DNA of 64,000 nt from Lachnospiraceae bacterium (GTDB lineage Bacteria > Bacillota > Clostridia > Lachnospirales > Lachnospiraceae), in NCBI GenBank assembly GCA_022791635.1, contig JAAVZL010000042.1:1-64000 (forward strand), written 5' to 3'. Below the pieces are notes generated by a model that ran no database searches, was not told the origin of the DNA, and saw only the letters and a list, made by a program, of their open reading frames with translations. Below, one piece after another: positions 52,375 to 62,640 of the stretch. Position 1 is the stretch's first letter; each line of letters begins with the position of its first letter. The translations under genes and the position numbers were made by a program.

Positions 52375-55300
52375 ATGAAACAAAGGATGCTGAGTTTGCT
52401 GCTATGCTGTGCCATTTTTTGTTCTGCATTTTCAGGGACGGCGCTGACTGGGAAGGCAAAGGAAAAATCACAGGGCGACAGTATTTATGATAGTCATGTA
52501 CATATGGACGAATGCTATCGTGTGGAGACAAGCTGTGTCTATAGTGGCGGCGATGAGGAAGGAGTCCCGTCTGAGGTGGAGGAGGGACATGTCTGTTCTG
52601 AGGAAAGCGGCTGCATCAAGAAGGTGCTGGATTGCCCTTATGCAAAAGACGAGCAGTCAGGAGACACTTCGGAACCAGAGGACGCAGAGGGTTTTGAGCC
52701 AAAGCAGGAAGAAGAATCCGGAGATACAAACGCGGAACAGCCGGAGGAGAAAGAGGAGCAAAATCCGCAAGATCCGAACGAGGGAAACCCAGAGGATATA
52801 AAAGATCAGGAGCAGGAGAGCAATAAAAAGCCGGAGGATGAGAAGGAAGAGGAAGAAAAAGCGCCTGTAGTAGTTTCCTCCTGGGAGTGGGTGGATGAAG
52901 AAGGGATGCTCGTATGGAGTGAGGAACTTGGGAAGTGGGGATTAGGTCTTCCTGGGGCCAGTGAAGAGAATAAGGTGACGACAGAGCTTCTGGCAGAGAT
53001 GCTGCCTGCGTCTATAACAGCCAGCCTTGCAGAGGGACAGACAGAGGTTTTAACGCTGGACTGGGATTTCAGTGTGCTTCCGGAAGGCGGAGTTTTCGAA
53101 GGGACCCATGTTCTTATAGCTAGTTTGCCGGCAGGGTATGTATTAGGCGATGGGGCTGGAAAGCTGTCCGTGCGGTTAGAGGTAGGAGGAGGAGAGCTGT
53201 ATGTAACAAAATACCTTAATCAATGGAGTTTTGTTCCGCGTATGGGCACTATTACAGAAGAAAATAATATTTTTACGCTGGAATTTTTTATGGCAGGGGG
53301 ACAGGATAGGGAAACGGTGGAAAAGACCGTAATAAATGCGCTTCCTACACAGATTAGATGTTGGACGTCTTTTGACGGTACAGGAAATGTAACGGATAAT
53401 ATGAAATTAGCCGGGTTTGTTTATGATGAACCAGGAGCAGGAGTAGATGCTGATGGTAAGACATATGGAAATGTTGCATGGGGATGGGCTAATATAGATT
53501 GGAGAGCCTCTGAAATATCGCAGACATCTTTTGAATTTGAGAAAAAATATACGTTTCATGCAGATGTCAAAGCCAATGTCGGTCATGATATTTATGTAAA
53601 TTCCAATGTGGATAGTAAGAGTAATACTTTGACAAACCCGGATCTTTTGAGTATTGATGTTATTTTGCATGAGCTACACCTTGAGTCTCACACCGTTCCC
53701 GGCATCAATCCGCCAAATACAACCGTAAATCTTTTTGACTATTGGGTAGATACCGATGGTTCTACCGGAAATGATCTCCTGGAAACGCAGGATATCCATG
53801 ATGGTGAAATGAACCCGGACGTAGAGCGCACAGGTGTCGACGATTGGAACAAAGGAATTAATGTAGGACGCCTGTTGCTTTTTGGCGACGGGAATATTCA
53901 TGCCGGCTTTTGGAATAAAGGCGCAGGAGCCGGCTCTGAGTACGGCCAGAAGGACTCTGGCATGATGGGAATTGTGGAGCCTGTTCTCCAAAATGGTTAT
54001 CCGGCCATAAATACAAACGAAATGGAAAAAGAAATTTCCAATTATACGGGAATTTCGGATTGGAAACTCTGCGGGGATCATATAGGTGATATTTCAGACG
54101 AGCGTTATGACAGTATAAATCCCAAGAATATCAGCAACACAGTCATAAACAACTGGAAACAGTCCGGGAATACGGCTTCTTTAGATTACTTATTTAACCC
54201 GGAAATAAGCTCAAGCTATAAACGAGCCTATCAGGATGTAAAAGGCCTGTTTCAGATAGACAGCAACGGCTACTACTATTACGACATGCGTCAAAATTTT
54301 GCTGAGTTTGATAAGGGAAGTAATAGGTTTACCTTGTATGACGCTCCGGCTGTAGAGAGAACAGACGGAAATTCCGACGGAAGCAGGAGCACCGGCAACT
54401 TTTTTCCCTTCAACACAGGGGCGCAGGTATTTGATCTGGTAAAGAACGGGAAGCTTGACGGCAATGAAAATATCAGCAGTCATAATAGAAGAACCACCGC
54501 CGGTTACATGAACCACCACCTAGGCATGACCGTAAACATTGATTTCCGCCAGCCTTTAGGCGGCAGCCTAAGCACCGGTTCCAACTCAAATACCCCCATG
54601 ACGTTCCAGTTTTCCGGAGACGATGACGTCTGGATCTATATTGACGACGTACTGGTCCTTGATCTGGGTGGGATCCACAGCGAGATTTATGGCACCATTG
54701 ACTTTTCCACCGGGGAGGTTCTGGTAGGCCAAAGCTGGAAGACCAACGGTTTTCCTTATAAACCGGACGGTACCGTAGACCTGGAGAAGCTGCGCGCGGA
54801 TGCGCCTCCAACAGAGGTGACAACCTTAAAAGCCCAATTTGAAAAGGCAGGAAAGGAAGATGTCACTCTCTGGAACGGCAATACCTTTGCCAGCAACACC
54901 GGCCATACTCTAAAGATGTTCTATCTGGAGCGGGGCAACTACGATTCCAGCCTGGCCCTCCGCTTTAACCTTCAGCCCCTGCTCTATCAGCAGATTAAGA
55001 AGGTAGACCAGAACGGCAGTCCCCTGGCGGGCGTGGAGTTTGACCTCTGTCCGGCCGAGGAGACAACGGCCGGCACTCCGGGAGCCATTGAGTGCTTTTA
55101 CACGGATACCACGGTAAACAGCAATCAGGTATTCTATGTGAAACAGGCGGAGGGAAGCTCCTTTGTTCATCTTACCACGGCTTCGGACGGTACGGCCCGC
55201 TTCCTGGATTCGGAGGGAAATTATTTCAATTTCGCGGATCGGGGAAACCGATGCTATATTTTGAAGGAGACGAAAACGCCGAACGGATACCGGACTCTGC

Positions 55301-56074
55301 CTGAGGACATTGTACTATACTATGATCCGAGTACCTCCATGCTCTCTGTGGCAAATCGCTGGAATACCGGAGCCTATGCCTGCTCCATGGTCCATGTGAC
55401 TGGCACGGGCAGCCTGAATTATGGCGTGGTGAATACCACAGAGGGGAAGGTGGAGCAGGCCCGAGGCCTGACGGTCAGCCGTGAAAAGCAGAATAACGGC
55501 CTGGTGGTAGCTATTCCTATGCTGCTGCAGAAGTCGAGTCACACCTGGGAAACCCTGTATGGCAGCAATATCAGCGGCTTTTCCGCCTTTCGGATTGGGA
55601 AACAGGCAGGAGCAAAAGCGTGGGAGACTGCGGCGCTGCGGGCAGCTTTGGAGCAGGCAGCGGGCAGTAAGCTTCCTGGCTGGAATCTTTCCTGGGACAG
55701 CGAAAATCTTCGCTTGACGGGAGTCCTAAGTGATCTTCCGGGTCTTGCCAATCGCTATACGCTGATCAATCCGGACGGCAGCTTTTATCAATGGGAAGGA
55801 GACGAAGAAGTCAGACGATCCGGCTACGGGTCCAGACCCTGAACCGGGACAGAGACCGCCTCGGAATTCCAATACAGAGAAAAGCTTGGGAGGGGAGGAG
55901 ATTTCTCTGCATTCTCCCAAGACCGGAGATCTTGTGGTCTTTGGCATGCTGTTTGCAATGCTCCTTCTGGCAGGAGCTGGGGCGCTGCTGGTTCTTTATG
56001 GGAAGGAGCTTAAGGGAAAGTATGGGAAATGGATCATCTTCCTGAAAAATAAAATCGGAAAAACAAAGTTATAG
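52375..56074 (+). pseudogene. Fibro-slime-domain surface protein gene, frameshifted before its anchor
   Basis: The main frame (to 55842) encodes a signal peptide, one Cys/His unit (HVHMDECYR), an acidic linker, a large beta region with AT-rich DNA, a fibro-slime domain (FSGDDDVWIYIDDVLVLDLG, then LGGIHSEIYG) and a Cna-B-like domain (VDQNGSPLAGVEFDL, YILKETKTPNGYR). It ends at RSGYGSRP. In the +1 frame the expected tail follows to 56074: DDPATGPDPEPG, then SPKTGDLVVFG, helix, Lys-rich end. One inserted or two lost bases near 55800-55815 explain it. Start is ATG 52375 or TTG 52369. As read, the protein is secreted but unanchored. Confidence 0.8.
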
Positions 56075-56082
56075 AATGTGTT

Positions 56083-56272
56083 GAACGGGTCTGCCGCAAA
56101 ACAGGACAGCAGGCATTTCCATATCCGGTGTCCGGACGGTTCTCGTACATTCTGTCTGCTCTGCGCGGACATTGCCTAAGCAATATCCGCCCATATCAGA
56201 CAGTTTGTACGCGAACAGCCGGACACTGGATATTGGAAATGCCTGCTGTCCTGTTTTGCGGCAGACCCGTTC
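56083..56272. repeat. Long-hairpin element, copy D
   Basis: About 190 bp. Arms 56083-56120 and 56235-56272 are perfect complements over 38 bases, the longest of the family. The core is shared and the tip is ATTGC-CTAA-GCAAT. The outer part (GAACGGGTCTGCCGCAAAAC) is locus specific. It lies 9 bases after the surface protein's anchor frame and upstream of the ROK operon promoter. Confidence 0.95.
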
Positions 56273-56392
56273 TTGTTTTGTTATTTTATAACACTAGGGA
56301 TGTAAATAATAGGAATGTAGATGTTAACGAATGTATTTTCCGGTATAAAACAGAAAATATGTAGAAAAAATATAAAAAAATAGAAATTACTA

Positions 56393-56421
56393 TTGACTTT
56401 CTGTGCATTTCGTAATAATAT
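56393..56421 (+). promoter_or_regulatory. Promoter of the ROK-ABC operon
   Basis: TTGACT at 56393-56398 and TAATAT at 56416-56421 with a 17-base spacer. Confidence 0.7.
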
Positions 56422-56464
56422 ATTTGTAACATCGATGGAGAAATTAATAAGGCGCAGGTGAACT

Positions 56465-57415
56465 ATGAATATAGCATTTGGAGTAGATGTAGGAGGAACG
56501 GATATAAAATTCGGGATGTTTCAGGAGGACGGAAGACTTCTGTCGAAATGGAGGATTCCCACCAGGATAGCAGATAACGGCCAGCGAATCTTTGACGATA
56601 TTGCAGAACAGCTTCAGGACAAGATAAAAGAAGCTTCCCTCTCAGCGGAGCAGATTCTGGGAATCGGCTGCGGAATTCCGGGTCCGGTGGATAATCAGTC
56701 CTTTGTCCGAACCTGCGTCAATCTGGGAATTACCGATATCTATCCGGGAGAGGAGCTGTCAAAAAGAATGAGAGGGCTTCCGGTGCGGATTGGGAACGAT
56801 GCCAATGTGGCGGCTTTGGGAGAGATGTGGAAGGGGAGCGCCAGAGGAAAGCGGAACGTACTTCTTGTTACTTTGGGCACAGGAGTAGGCAGCGGCATTA
56901 TCATTGACGGAAGAATTGTGAACGGCCTGCACGGCCTGGCGGGAGAGATTGGGCATTTTACGGTGGACCCGGGGGAACAGGAGGCCTGTACCTGCGGAGG
57001 CAGGGGACATTTGAATCAAATCGCATCTGTCATGGGGGTGCTCCGCTATGCCAAAAGATTTCTTCAGGAGAGCCGGGAATATTCGGTGCTGCGGGAGAAG
57101 GAGGATTTCAACTGTATTGACCTGACAAATGCCGCAAAGGAGGGGGATGCAATCGCCCTCAAAACGCTGAACTACTGTATGAGCTGCCTGGCAAAGGCGC
57201 TGGCGATTACCGCTCACGTCATAGACCCGGATATTTTCCTGATAGGCGGGGGAATGGCCAAGGCGGGAGGGCTGCTGATTGATTTGATAGAGAAGCATTA
57301 TCTGTCCAATCTTTATCTGATGCCCCAGCGGACCGAGATTCGGCTTGCAGCCCTGGGAAATGACGCAGGCATATACGGTGGGGCGAAGCTGATACTTGAC
57401 AGGAAAGGAGATTAG
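56465..57415 (+). CDS. ROK-family sugar kinase
   Basis: 316 residues. GVDVGGTDIKFG binds phosphate, the catalytic Asp lies in RIGNDANVAALGE, and GTGVGSGIIIDG is the second phosphate loop. The zinc motif is incomplete: CTCGGRGHLN has two Cys but His where the third usually sits. No HTH precedes the kinase, so it is an enzyme rather than a repressor. It leads a run of six same-strand genes with an ABC importer, so it may phosphorylate the imported sugar. Confidence 0.88.
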   Translation: MNIAFGVDVGGTDIKFGMFQEDGRLLSKWRIPTRIADNGQRIFDDIAEQLQDKIKEASLSAEQILGIGCGIPGPVDNQSFVRTCVNLGITDIYPGEELSKRMRGLPVRIGNDANVAALGEMWKGSARGKRNVLLVTLGTGVGSGIIIDGRIVNGLHGLAGEIGHFTVDPGEQEACTCGGRGHLNQIASVMGVLRYAKRFLQESREYSVLREKEDFNCIDLTNAAKEGDAIALKTLNYCMSCLAKALAITAHVIDPDIFLIGGGMAKAGGLLIDLIEKHYLSNLYLMPQRTEIRLAALGNDAGIYGGAKLILDRKGD

Positions 57416-57417
57416 AA

Positions 57418-58839
57418 ATGCTTTTTACAAAAAAGGATGTGCGCTATACGGAGGTAAAGCCGCCGGAGGACTTATTTGACAACGAGCCGGTGGAGCTTAC
57501 AGAGGCTACCATACAGGAGCGGCTTTTCAAGACCTGTGATGCCATGGAGAAAAGGGGGCTGGATGCGCTGGTGATTTATGCGGATCGGGAGCATTACGGG
57601 AACTTTAAATATCTGACAGGCTTCTCCCCGCGGTTTGAGGAGGCGCTGCTGATTCTTCACAGGGGCAAAGAGCATGCCCTGATGCTTGGAAATGAAATGC
57701 TGGAGATGGGGACCCACAGCCGGATACCGGCAAAAGCCATTCATACCTCCTATTTTTCATTGCCCAACCAGCCTATGGAGAAGGAGCCCTTTGGGAATCT
57801 CCTGCGCAGGGCAGGCATAGACGAAGGCCTGAGGGTGGGCGTGGCAGGGTGGAAGCTTTTTACAAACACCCGGGAAGATGAGAGGCAGCTGTTTGATGTG
57901 CCTTACTATATCGTGAAGGCCATAAAAGAGCTGACAGGAGAGGGCGGAAAGATAGAAAACGGAGCGGATCTTCTGATACATCCGGACTATGGCGTCCGGG
58001 TCCGGGTCAATGCCAATGAAATCGCGTATTTTGAGTACGGAGCCTCCCTTGCGGCCAGCAGAGTGCTGTATGCCATGAACCGGGCGGCTGCCGATATGAC
58101 GGAGATGGAGCTTGCAGACGGACTGGAGGCTTTGGGACAGCCTATTACGGTGCAGACCATCTGTGCAGGGGAGGAGCGCTTCCAAAATGCCGTTGTAGAG
58201 CCCAGAAAGAAGAGGATCCGCCTGGGAGACAGTGTTTCGCTTACTTTAGGCATGTGCGGCGGACTTACGGCCCGAAAGGCTGTGATGGCAAGGGATGCGG
58301 AGGATTTAAGGGAGGCGGACAGAGGCTATTTGGAGGATATGGTCAAGCCTTATTTTGCGGCGGCGGCCACCTGGTATTCTTCCATACATACAGGCATGCG
58401 TGCAGGGGAGCTCTATGATTTGATCAACCGCTGTATTCCGAAAGAAATCTATGGCTGGACCCTGAATCCCGGCCATTACATCGGGGAGGAGGAATGGCTG
58501 TCCTCACCCCTGTATCCGGATTCCGACATTTGTCTGTCAAGCGGAGCCATGCTCCAGATGGACATTCTCATTCACAGGGAGGGCAGGAAGGGCGTAAACG
58601 CAGAGGACGGAATCGCCCTTGCGGATGAGAGGCTGAGGGAAGAGCTTAAGAGAGAGTACCCCGGAACCTGGAAGCGCATGGAACGGCGCAGAGCATATAT
58701 GATTCGGGAGCTTCACATTCCCCTTCATGAGGAGGTTCTGCCCTTGTCGGATTTGGCGGGATATCTGCGGCCTTATCTCTTACACCATGGAAGGGCAATG
58801 AAGGTGGCGGACGGATGCTCCAAAGCTGCGGAACTATAA
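57418..58839 (+). CDS. M24 (Xaa-Pro peptidase/creatinase) family protein with degenerate metal site
   Basis: 473 residues. The N-terminal creatinase-like domain is LDALVIYADREHYGNFKYLT. In the pita-bread domain, the two metal Asp positions are replaced (GDSVSLTLGMCGG, then LTARKAV), the His remains in LNPGHYIGEEEW, the first Glu is Asp in MLQMDILIH, and the last Glu remains in VNAEDGIAL. It is thus probably not a metallopeptidase and may have another hydrolase or binding role. It starts 2 bases after the ROK stop. Confidence 0.75.
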   Translation: MLFTKKDVRYTEVKPPEDLFDNEPVELTEATIQERLFKTCDAMEKRGLDALVIYADREHYGNFKYLTGFSPRFEEALLILHRGKEHALMLGNEMLEMGTHSRIPAKAIHTSYFSLPNQPMEKEPFGNLLRRAGIDEGLRVGVAGWKLFTNTREDERQLFDVPYYIVKAIKELTGEGGKIENGADLLIHPDYGVRVRVNANEIAYFEYGASLAASRVLYAMNRAAADMTEMELADGLEALGQPITVQTICAGEERFQNAVVEPRKKRIRLGDSVSLTLGMCGGLTARKAVMARDAEDLREADRGYLEDMVKPYFAAAATWYSSIHTGMRAGELYDLINRCIPKEIYGWTLNPGHYIGEEEWLSSPLYPDSDICLSSGAMLQMDILIHREGRKGVNAEDGIALADERLREELKREYPGTWKRMERRRAYMIRELHIPLHEEVLPLSDLAGYLRPYLLHHGRAMKVADGCSKAAEL

Positions 58840-58896
58840 AAGTGATAGGAAGAGAGATACTCTTTTTATAAAATATGGAAAAACGGAGGAAAAAAG

Positions 58897-60057
58897 ATGA
58901 AAAACAGAGTATTGGCAATGATGTTATCCTTGACCATGGGTATTTCCCTGCTGGCAGGCTGTGGGTCTCCCAAGGCTTCCGAGCCGGCGCCGGCCCAGGA
59001 AGAAGCAGAGGCAGGAGAGGAAGAAGAGGCTTCGGAGGAGGCTAAGGCGGAACCGGCGGCAGCCAGTGAGGACTACTATATTGAGTGGGCCAACCAGCAA
59101 TGGGGACTTTCCGCAGAGGAGATCGATGAGATTAAGGCTATGAATTTGAGCTTTGCCATTGAAACTCCCACGGAATCCGAATTCGGCTACGGCCAGATGA
59201 GAGGGTTTGAGGATGCCTGTGAGGCTCTTGGAATCAAGGTGGCAGGAGAGACGGCCTGCGGGCTGGATCCGGCTGTACAGCAGTCGAATATGGAGAATTT
59301 TATTTCTATGGGCGTGGACGGAATTGTCTGCCAGCCTCAGGACGCGGACACGGCGGCCCCCAGGTTTGACCCTGTGGTGGAAGCAGGAATTAAGCTGGCC
59401 TTCACCGGCTCTCATCCCGACGGCTATACGGCCGGGGACCAGTATGTGACGGAGGTGACGGACGAGTTTGCCAAGGAGGGTGAGCTGGCGGCAGAGTATC
59501 TTGCGGAGGCCATCGGCGGCAAGGGAAAGGTGCTGGCCATTAAGATTTCCAGTGTAAACTACGTGTCCAATACCCGCGACAACGCATTTATTGACGCCAT
59601 CAATGAGAATTATCCCGATATTGAGCTGGCAGAGGTAGGGGGCATCGAGTCGGCCAGCGATGCGGCATCCATTGCCAGCGGACTTCTGGCAAGACATCCG
59701 GACGCAGACGGAATGTTTGTAACCTTCTCCACGCCGGCCCTGGAGGTTCTGGATATTGTAAAGAGTCTGGGAATGGAGGACTTTAAGATTGTCACCATTG
59801 ATCTGGATACGGTGTGCTGTCTCGATATGATTAACGGCGGCAATGTGGCAGGAATTGTCTGCGATTCCGCATACTATTACGCGGCGGCCGCAGTGGTTGG
59901 CCTGGCAAAGGATTTTCTTGGCCAGGAGGTTCCCGCGGAGCTGGCTGGCCCCGGCAAAAAGGTCACCATTGACAATATGAGAGAAATGTGGCAGTGGTCC
60001 TTCGGAACGGATGTGCCTGACGATCTGTCCAAGGCACTGGGGGACGCAGGAAAGTAG
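58897..60057 (+). CDS. Sugar-type ABC substrate-binding lipoprotein
   Basis: 386 residues. Lipobox SLLAGCGS (Cys22) and an acidic linker precede a type 1 periplasmic-binding fold (LSFAIETPTESEFGYGQM, FISMGVDGIVCQPQDA, IVTIDLDTVCCLDMINGG). Ligand unknown; the ROK kinase suggests a hexose or amino sugar. A hairpin between it and the ATPase gene may keep it more abundant. Confidence 0.88.
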   Translation: MKNRVLAMMLSLTMGISLLAGCGSPKASEPAPAQEEAEAGEEEEASEEAKAEPAAASEDYYIEWANQQWGLSAEEIDEIKAMNLSFAIETPTESEFGYGQMRGFEDACEALGIKVAGETACGLDPAVQQSNMENFISMGVDGIVCQPQDADTAAPRFDPVVEAGIKLAFTGSHPDGYTAGDQYVTEVTDEFAKEGELAAEYLAEAIGGKGKVLAIKISSVNYVSNTRDNAFIDAINENYPDIELAEVGGIESASDAASIASGLLARHPDADGMFVTFSTPALEVLDIVKSLGMEDFKIVTIDLDTVCCLDMINGGNVAGIVCDSAYYYAAAAVVGLAKDFLGQEVPAELAGPGKKVTIDNMREMWQWSFGTDVPDDLSKALGDAGK

Positions 60058-60074
60058 GATTAGACATACGAATG

Positions 60075-60110
60075 GGGCTGTCCTTCAAAGAGCAAGCTGA
60101 CGGGCAGCCC
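60075..60110 (+). other. Intercistronic hairpin
   Basis: GGGCTG pairs with CAGCCC around a 24-base loop, with no T-run. It lies between the binding-protein and ATPase genes, where hairpins commonly stabilise the upstream mRNA. Confidence 0.45.
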
Positions 60111-60139
60111 TCCTTAAAAGGCAGAGTAGGAGAAAAAGG

Positions 60140-61630
60140 ATGGATCAAAAAGCTCTCAATATGAAAGAAATCTCCATAGGCTTTAACGGCGTTCAGGTAT
60201 TGAAAAGCATTGATTTTTCTCTGGGAGCAGGGCAGGTCTGCGGCCTTGTGGGGAAGAACGGCGCCGGAAAAAGCACGCTTTTGAAGATCATACAGGGACT
60301 CTACCGGGCGGACGAGGGAAGCATTGAGATTCTGGGCCAGGATGTGAAGGAATCACACGGAAAGGCCTTTGCATCCGTGGGCATGATCTTTCAGGAGCTG
60401 AGTCTGATTCCGGAAATGACGGTCCTGGAAAATATATTTCTCAATCACGAAATGACAAAACGCCATATGATCCGGTTTCGGCAGGAGGAAGAAAAGGCAA
60501 GGGCGTTTATGGAGGCTTACAATATCCGGATTGATATCCACGAGAAGGTAAAGAACTTAAGCTCGGCGGACAGGCAGATGGTGGAGATCTGCAAGGCTGT
60601 GCTGAAGGATAAGCGGATTTTGCTTCTGGACGAGCCCACGGCCGCCCTGGATGACGAGCAGGCCGCAAAGCTGTACCGGATGGTGGCGAAGCTTAAGGAA
60701 AACGGAATTTCCATGATTCTCATCACCCATCATTTGAAGGAAATCATTGAAAACTGCGATACCATAGCCGTGATCCGGGACGGCGTTATGACCCTGCATG
60801 CAGATACGGCTGCGGTGACGATGGAGGAAATGATCGGGGCGATGTTGGGCGAGGAGCAGACGGATCTTTCCTTTACAAGAAGTATCTCGAAGATTGATAA
60901 GAGTCAGCCGGTTCTGGAGCTTCGGGGCATACGGACGGAAGCAATTGGGGAGCCTTTGTCCCTGAAGGTTTACAGCGGAGAGGTGGTGGGCCTTGCAGGG
61001 CTTAAGGGCTGTGGGAGAACGGAACTCTTCCGGGCTATTTTCGGACTGGATCCCTTAAAGGAGGGGGAAATCTATGTTTCCGGGGAGCGGCTGCGGCTTG
61101 GAAGTACCAGAGATGCGGTGAAGGCAGGTATTTTCCTGATTCCCGAGAGCCGCCGTTTTCAGGGATTGAGCGTGGAGCATTCCATACAATTTAATATTGA
61201 GCTTCCTCTCTTAAAAAAGCTGACGAAACGGCTCTTTTTTGACGATCGAGAGGGGAAACGCCTGATTGACGAGTATATCAGGCGCATCCATATTAAATCC
61301 AACAGCCGGGAGGACAAGGTAAAAACCCTTTCCGGCGGAAATCAGCAGAAGGTGGTCATCGCCAAGGCTCTGGCAACGGAGCCGAAAATTCTCCTGATGG
61401 ACGATCCCACCTATGGAGTGGATGTGGGAGCCAAGGCGGAGATTATGAAAATCATTGACGAGTTTAAGAAAAACGGTGGCGCCGTACTGCTCGCCTCCTC
61501 GGAGATCGAGGAGGTCAATCAGAATTGCAACCGGATTTTGATTCTGAAGAATCGGAAGCTTAGCGGAGAGTTGTCTAATGAGGACTATCTGACCGTGTCC
61601 CAGGATAAGCTTGCGGCGGCGATACAGTAG
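60140..61630 (+). CDS. Sugar ABC transporter ATPase (RbsA/MglA type)
   Basis: 496 residues with two ATPase domains. Walker A is GKNGAGKST in the first and degenerate GLKGCGRTE in the second, the usual asymmetry. Signatures are LSSADRQM and LSGGNQQK. Walker B: RILLLDEPTAALD. It drives the permease encoded next. AGGAG precedes the ATG. Confidence 0.93.
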   Translation: MDQKALNMKEISIGFNGVQVLKSIDFSLGAGQVCGLVGKNGAGKSTLLKIIQGLYRADEGSIEILGQDVKESHGKAFASVGMIFQELSLIPEMTVLENIFLNHEMTKRHMIRFRQEEEKARAFMEAYNIRIDIHEKVKNLSSADRQMVEICKAVLKDKRILLLDEPTAALDDEQAAKLYRMVAKLKENGISMILITHHLKEIIENCDTIAVIRDGVMTLHADTAAVTMEEMIGAMLGEEQTDLSFTRSISKIDKSQPVLELRGIRTEAIGEPLSLKVYSGEVVGLAGLKGCGRTELFRAIFGLDPLKEGEIYVSGERLRLGSTRDAVKAGIFLIPESRRFQGLSVEHSIQFNIELPLLKKLTKRLFFDDREGKRLIDEYIRRIHIKSNSREDKVKTLSGGNQQKVVIAKALATEPKILLMDDPTYGVDVGAKAEIMKIIDEFKKNGGAVLLASSEIEEVNQNCNRILILKNRKLSGELSNEDYLTVSQDKLAAAIQ

Positions 61631-61643
61631 AGGAGGCAGGAAG

Positions 61644-62588
61644 GTGAAAAAGAAATTTGATATCAGGCAGTCTATTATTTATATTGCCTTTGCAGCGTTG
61701 TTTGTTATTTTTTCCGTTACACTGAGAAATGTGGGCATCGGCTTTGCGGCCGTAAGCAATTTGATGAATATTCTCAGACAGACCTGTCTGGTGGCAGTGA
61801 TGGCGGTGGGAATGACCTTTGTGCTGGGAGCGGCTCTGATTGACCTGTCTACGGGACCTATGGTGGCCTGCACCTCTCTGATCTGTGCCATGGCTGTTCA
61901 GCGGTTCGGGATTCTGGCAGGGGTTTTGGCGGGACTTGCCTTCGGAATTCTGGCAGGGGCGGCAAACGGATTTTTGATTGCCTATTTAAAAATGCCTCCC
62001 TTTATTGCCACTCTGGGCACCCAGACCGTATTTTCCGGGATGGCGAAAACCATGACCAATCTGCAGTCTGTACCCATCACAAACCAGACCTTTACGAAGA
62101 TCTTCGGCGGCGGCAATGTGGGGGTGGTTCCCTCTGTCTTTCTCTGGATGGTAGCAGTGGTTGTGATAGGAGCCTTGCTGATGTATAAGATGCCCTTTGG
62201 AAGAAAGGTCCTTGCGGTGGGAGGAAATCAGGTCTCGGCCCGGTATTCCGGAATCCACATTGAGGCGGTTCAGATGAAGGTCATGATTTTTATGGGCTTT
62301 CTCTGCGCTCTGGCGGGCATCCTCTGGGCAGGCCGCTTCGGAGGCGGAAGGTATACCCTGGGAGAGGATTCCGGCACGGCGGTGATTGCGGCCTCGGTGC
62401 TGGGAGGAACGTCCATGATGGGCGGCGTAGTGTCTCTGTACGGAGCCATTGCGGGAGCTCTGATGATGGGGATGCTTGACAATGCCCTGGTTATGTACGG
62501 CCTGAGCGTCTATCAGCAGGAGATTGTCCGGGGACTGGTGATCATTCTCGCCGTAGCCGTGAGCACGGTGCGGGAGAAGACAAATTAA
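61644..62588 (+). CDS. Sugar ABC transporter permease (RbsC type)
   Basis: 315 residues with about 9 helices. GMTFVLGAALIDLSTGPMVA, KMPPFIATLGTQTVFSGMA and GGTSMMGGVVSLYGAIAGAL are BPD_transp_2 signatures. GTG 61644 follows AGGAGG with 7-base spacing; the ATG at 61611 lies inside the ATPase gene. Compare the permease tail fused to the ATPase at 34584. Confidence 0.93.
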   Translation: MKKKFDIRQSIIYIAFAALFVIFSVTLRNVGIGFAAVSNLMNILRQTCLVAVMAVGMTFVLGAALIDLSTGPMVACTSLICAMAVQRFGILAGVLAGLAFGILAGAANGFLIAYLKMPPFIATLGTQTVFSGMAKTMTNLQSVPITNQTFTKIFGGGNVGVVPSVFLWMVAVVVIGALLMYKMPFGRKVLAVGGNQVSARYSGIHIEAVQMKVMIFMGFLCALAGILWAGRFGGGRYTLGEDSGTAVIAASVLGGTSMMGGVVSLYGAIAGALMMGMLDNALVMYGLSVYQQEIVRGLVIILAVAVSTVREKTN

Positions 62589-62640
62589 CGGAACGGGAAA
62601 CAGTGCTGTCGCGCAGCGACTTAAAATAGGAGGTTTCGAT

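Noticed and set aside
61611..61643. ATG 61611 as permease start
   Set aside because: It lies inside the ATPase gene with no ribosome site; GTG 61644 follows AGGAGG at good distance.
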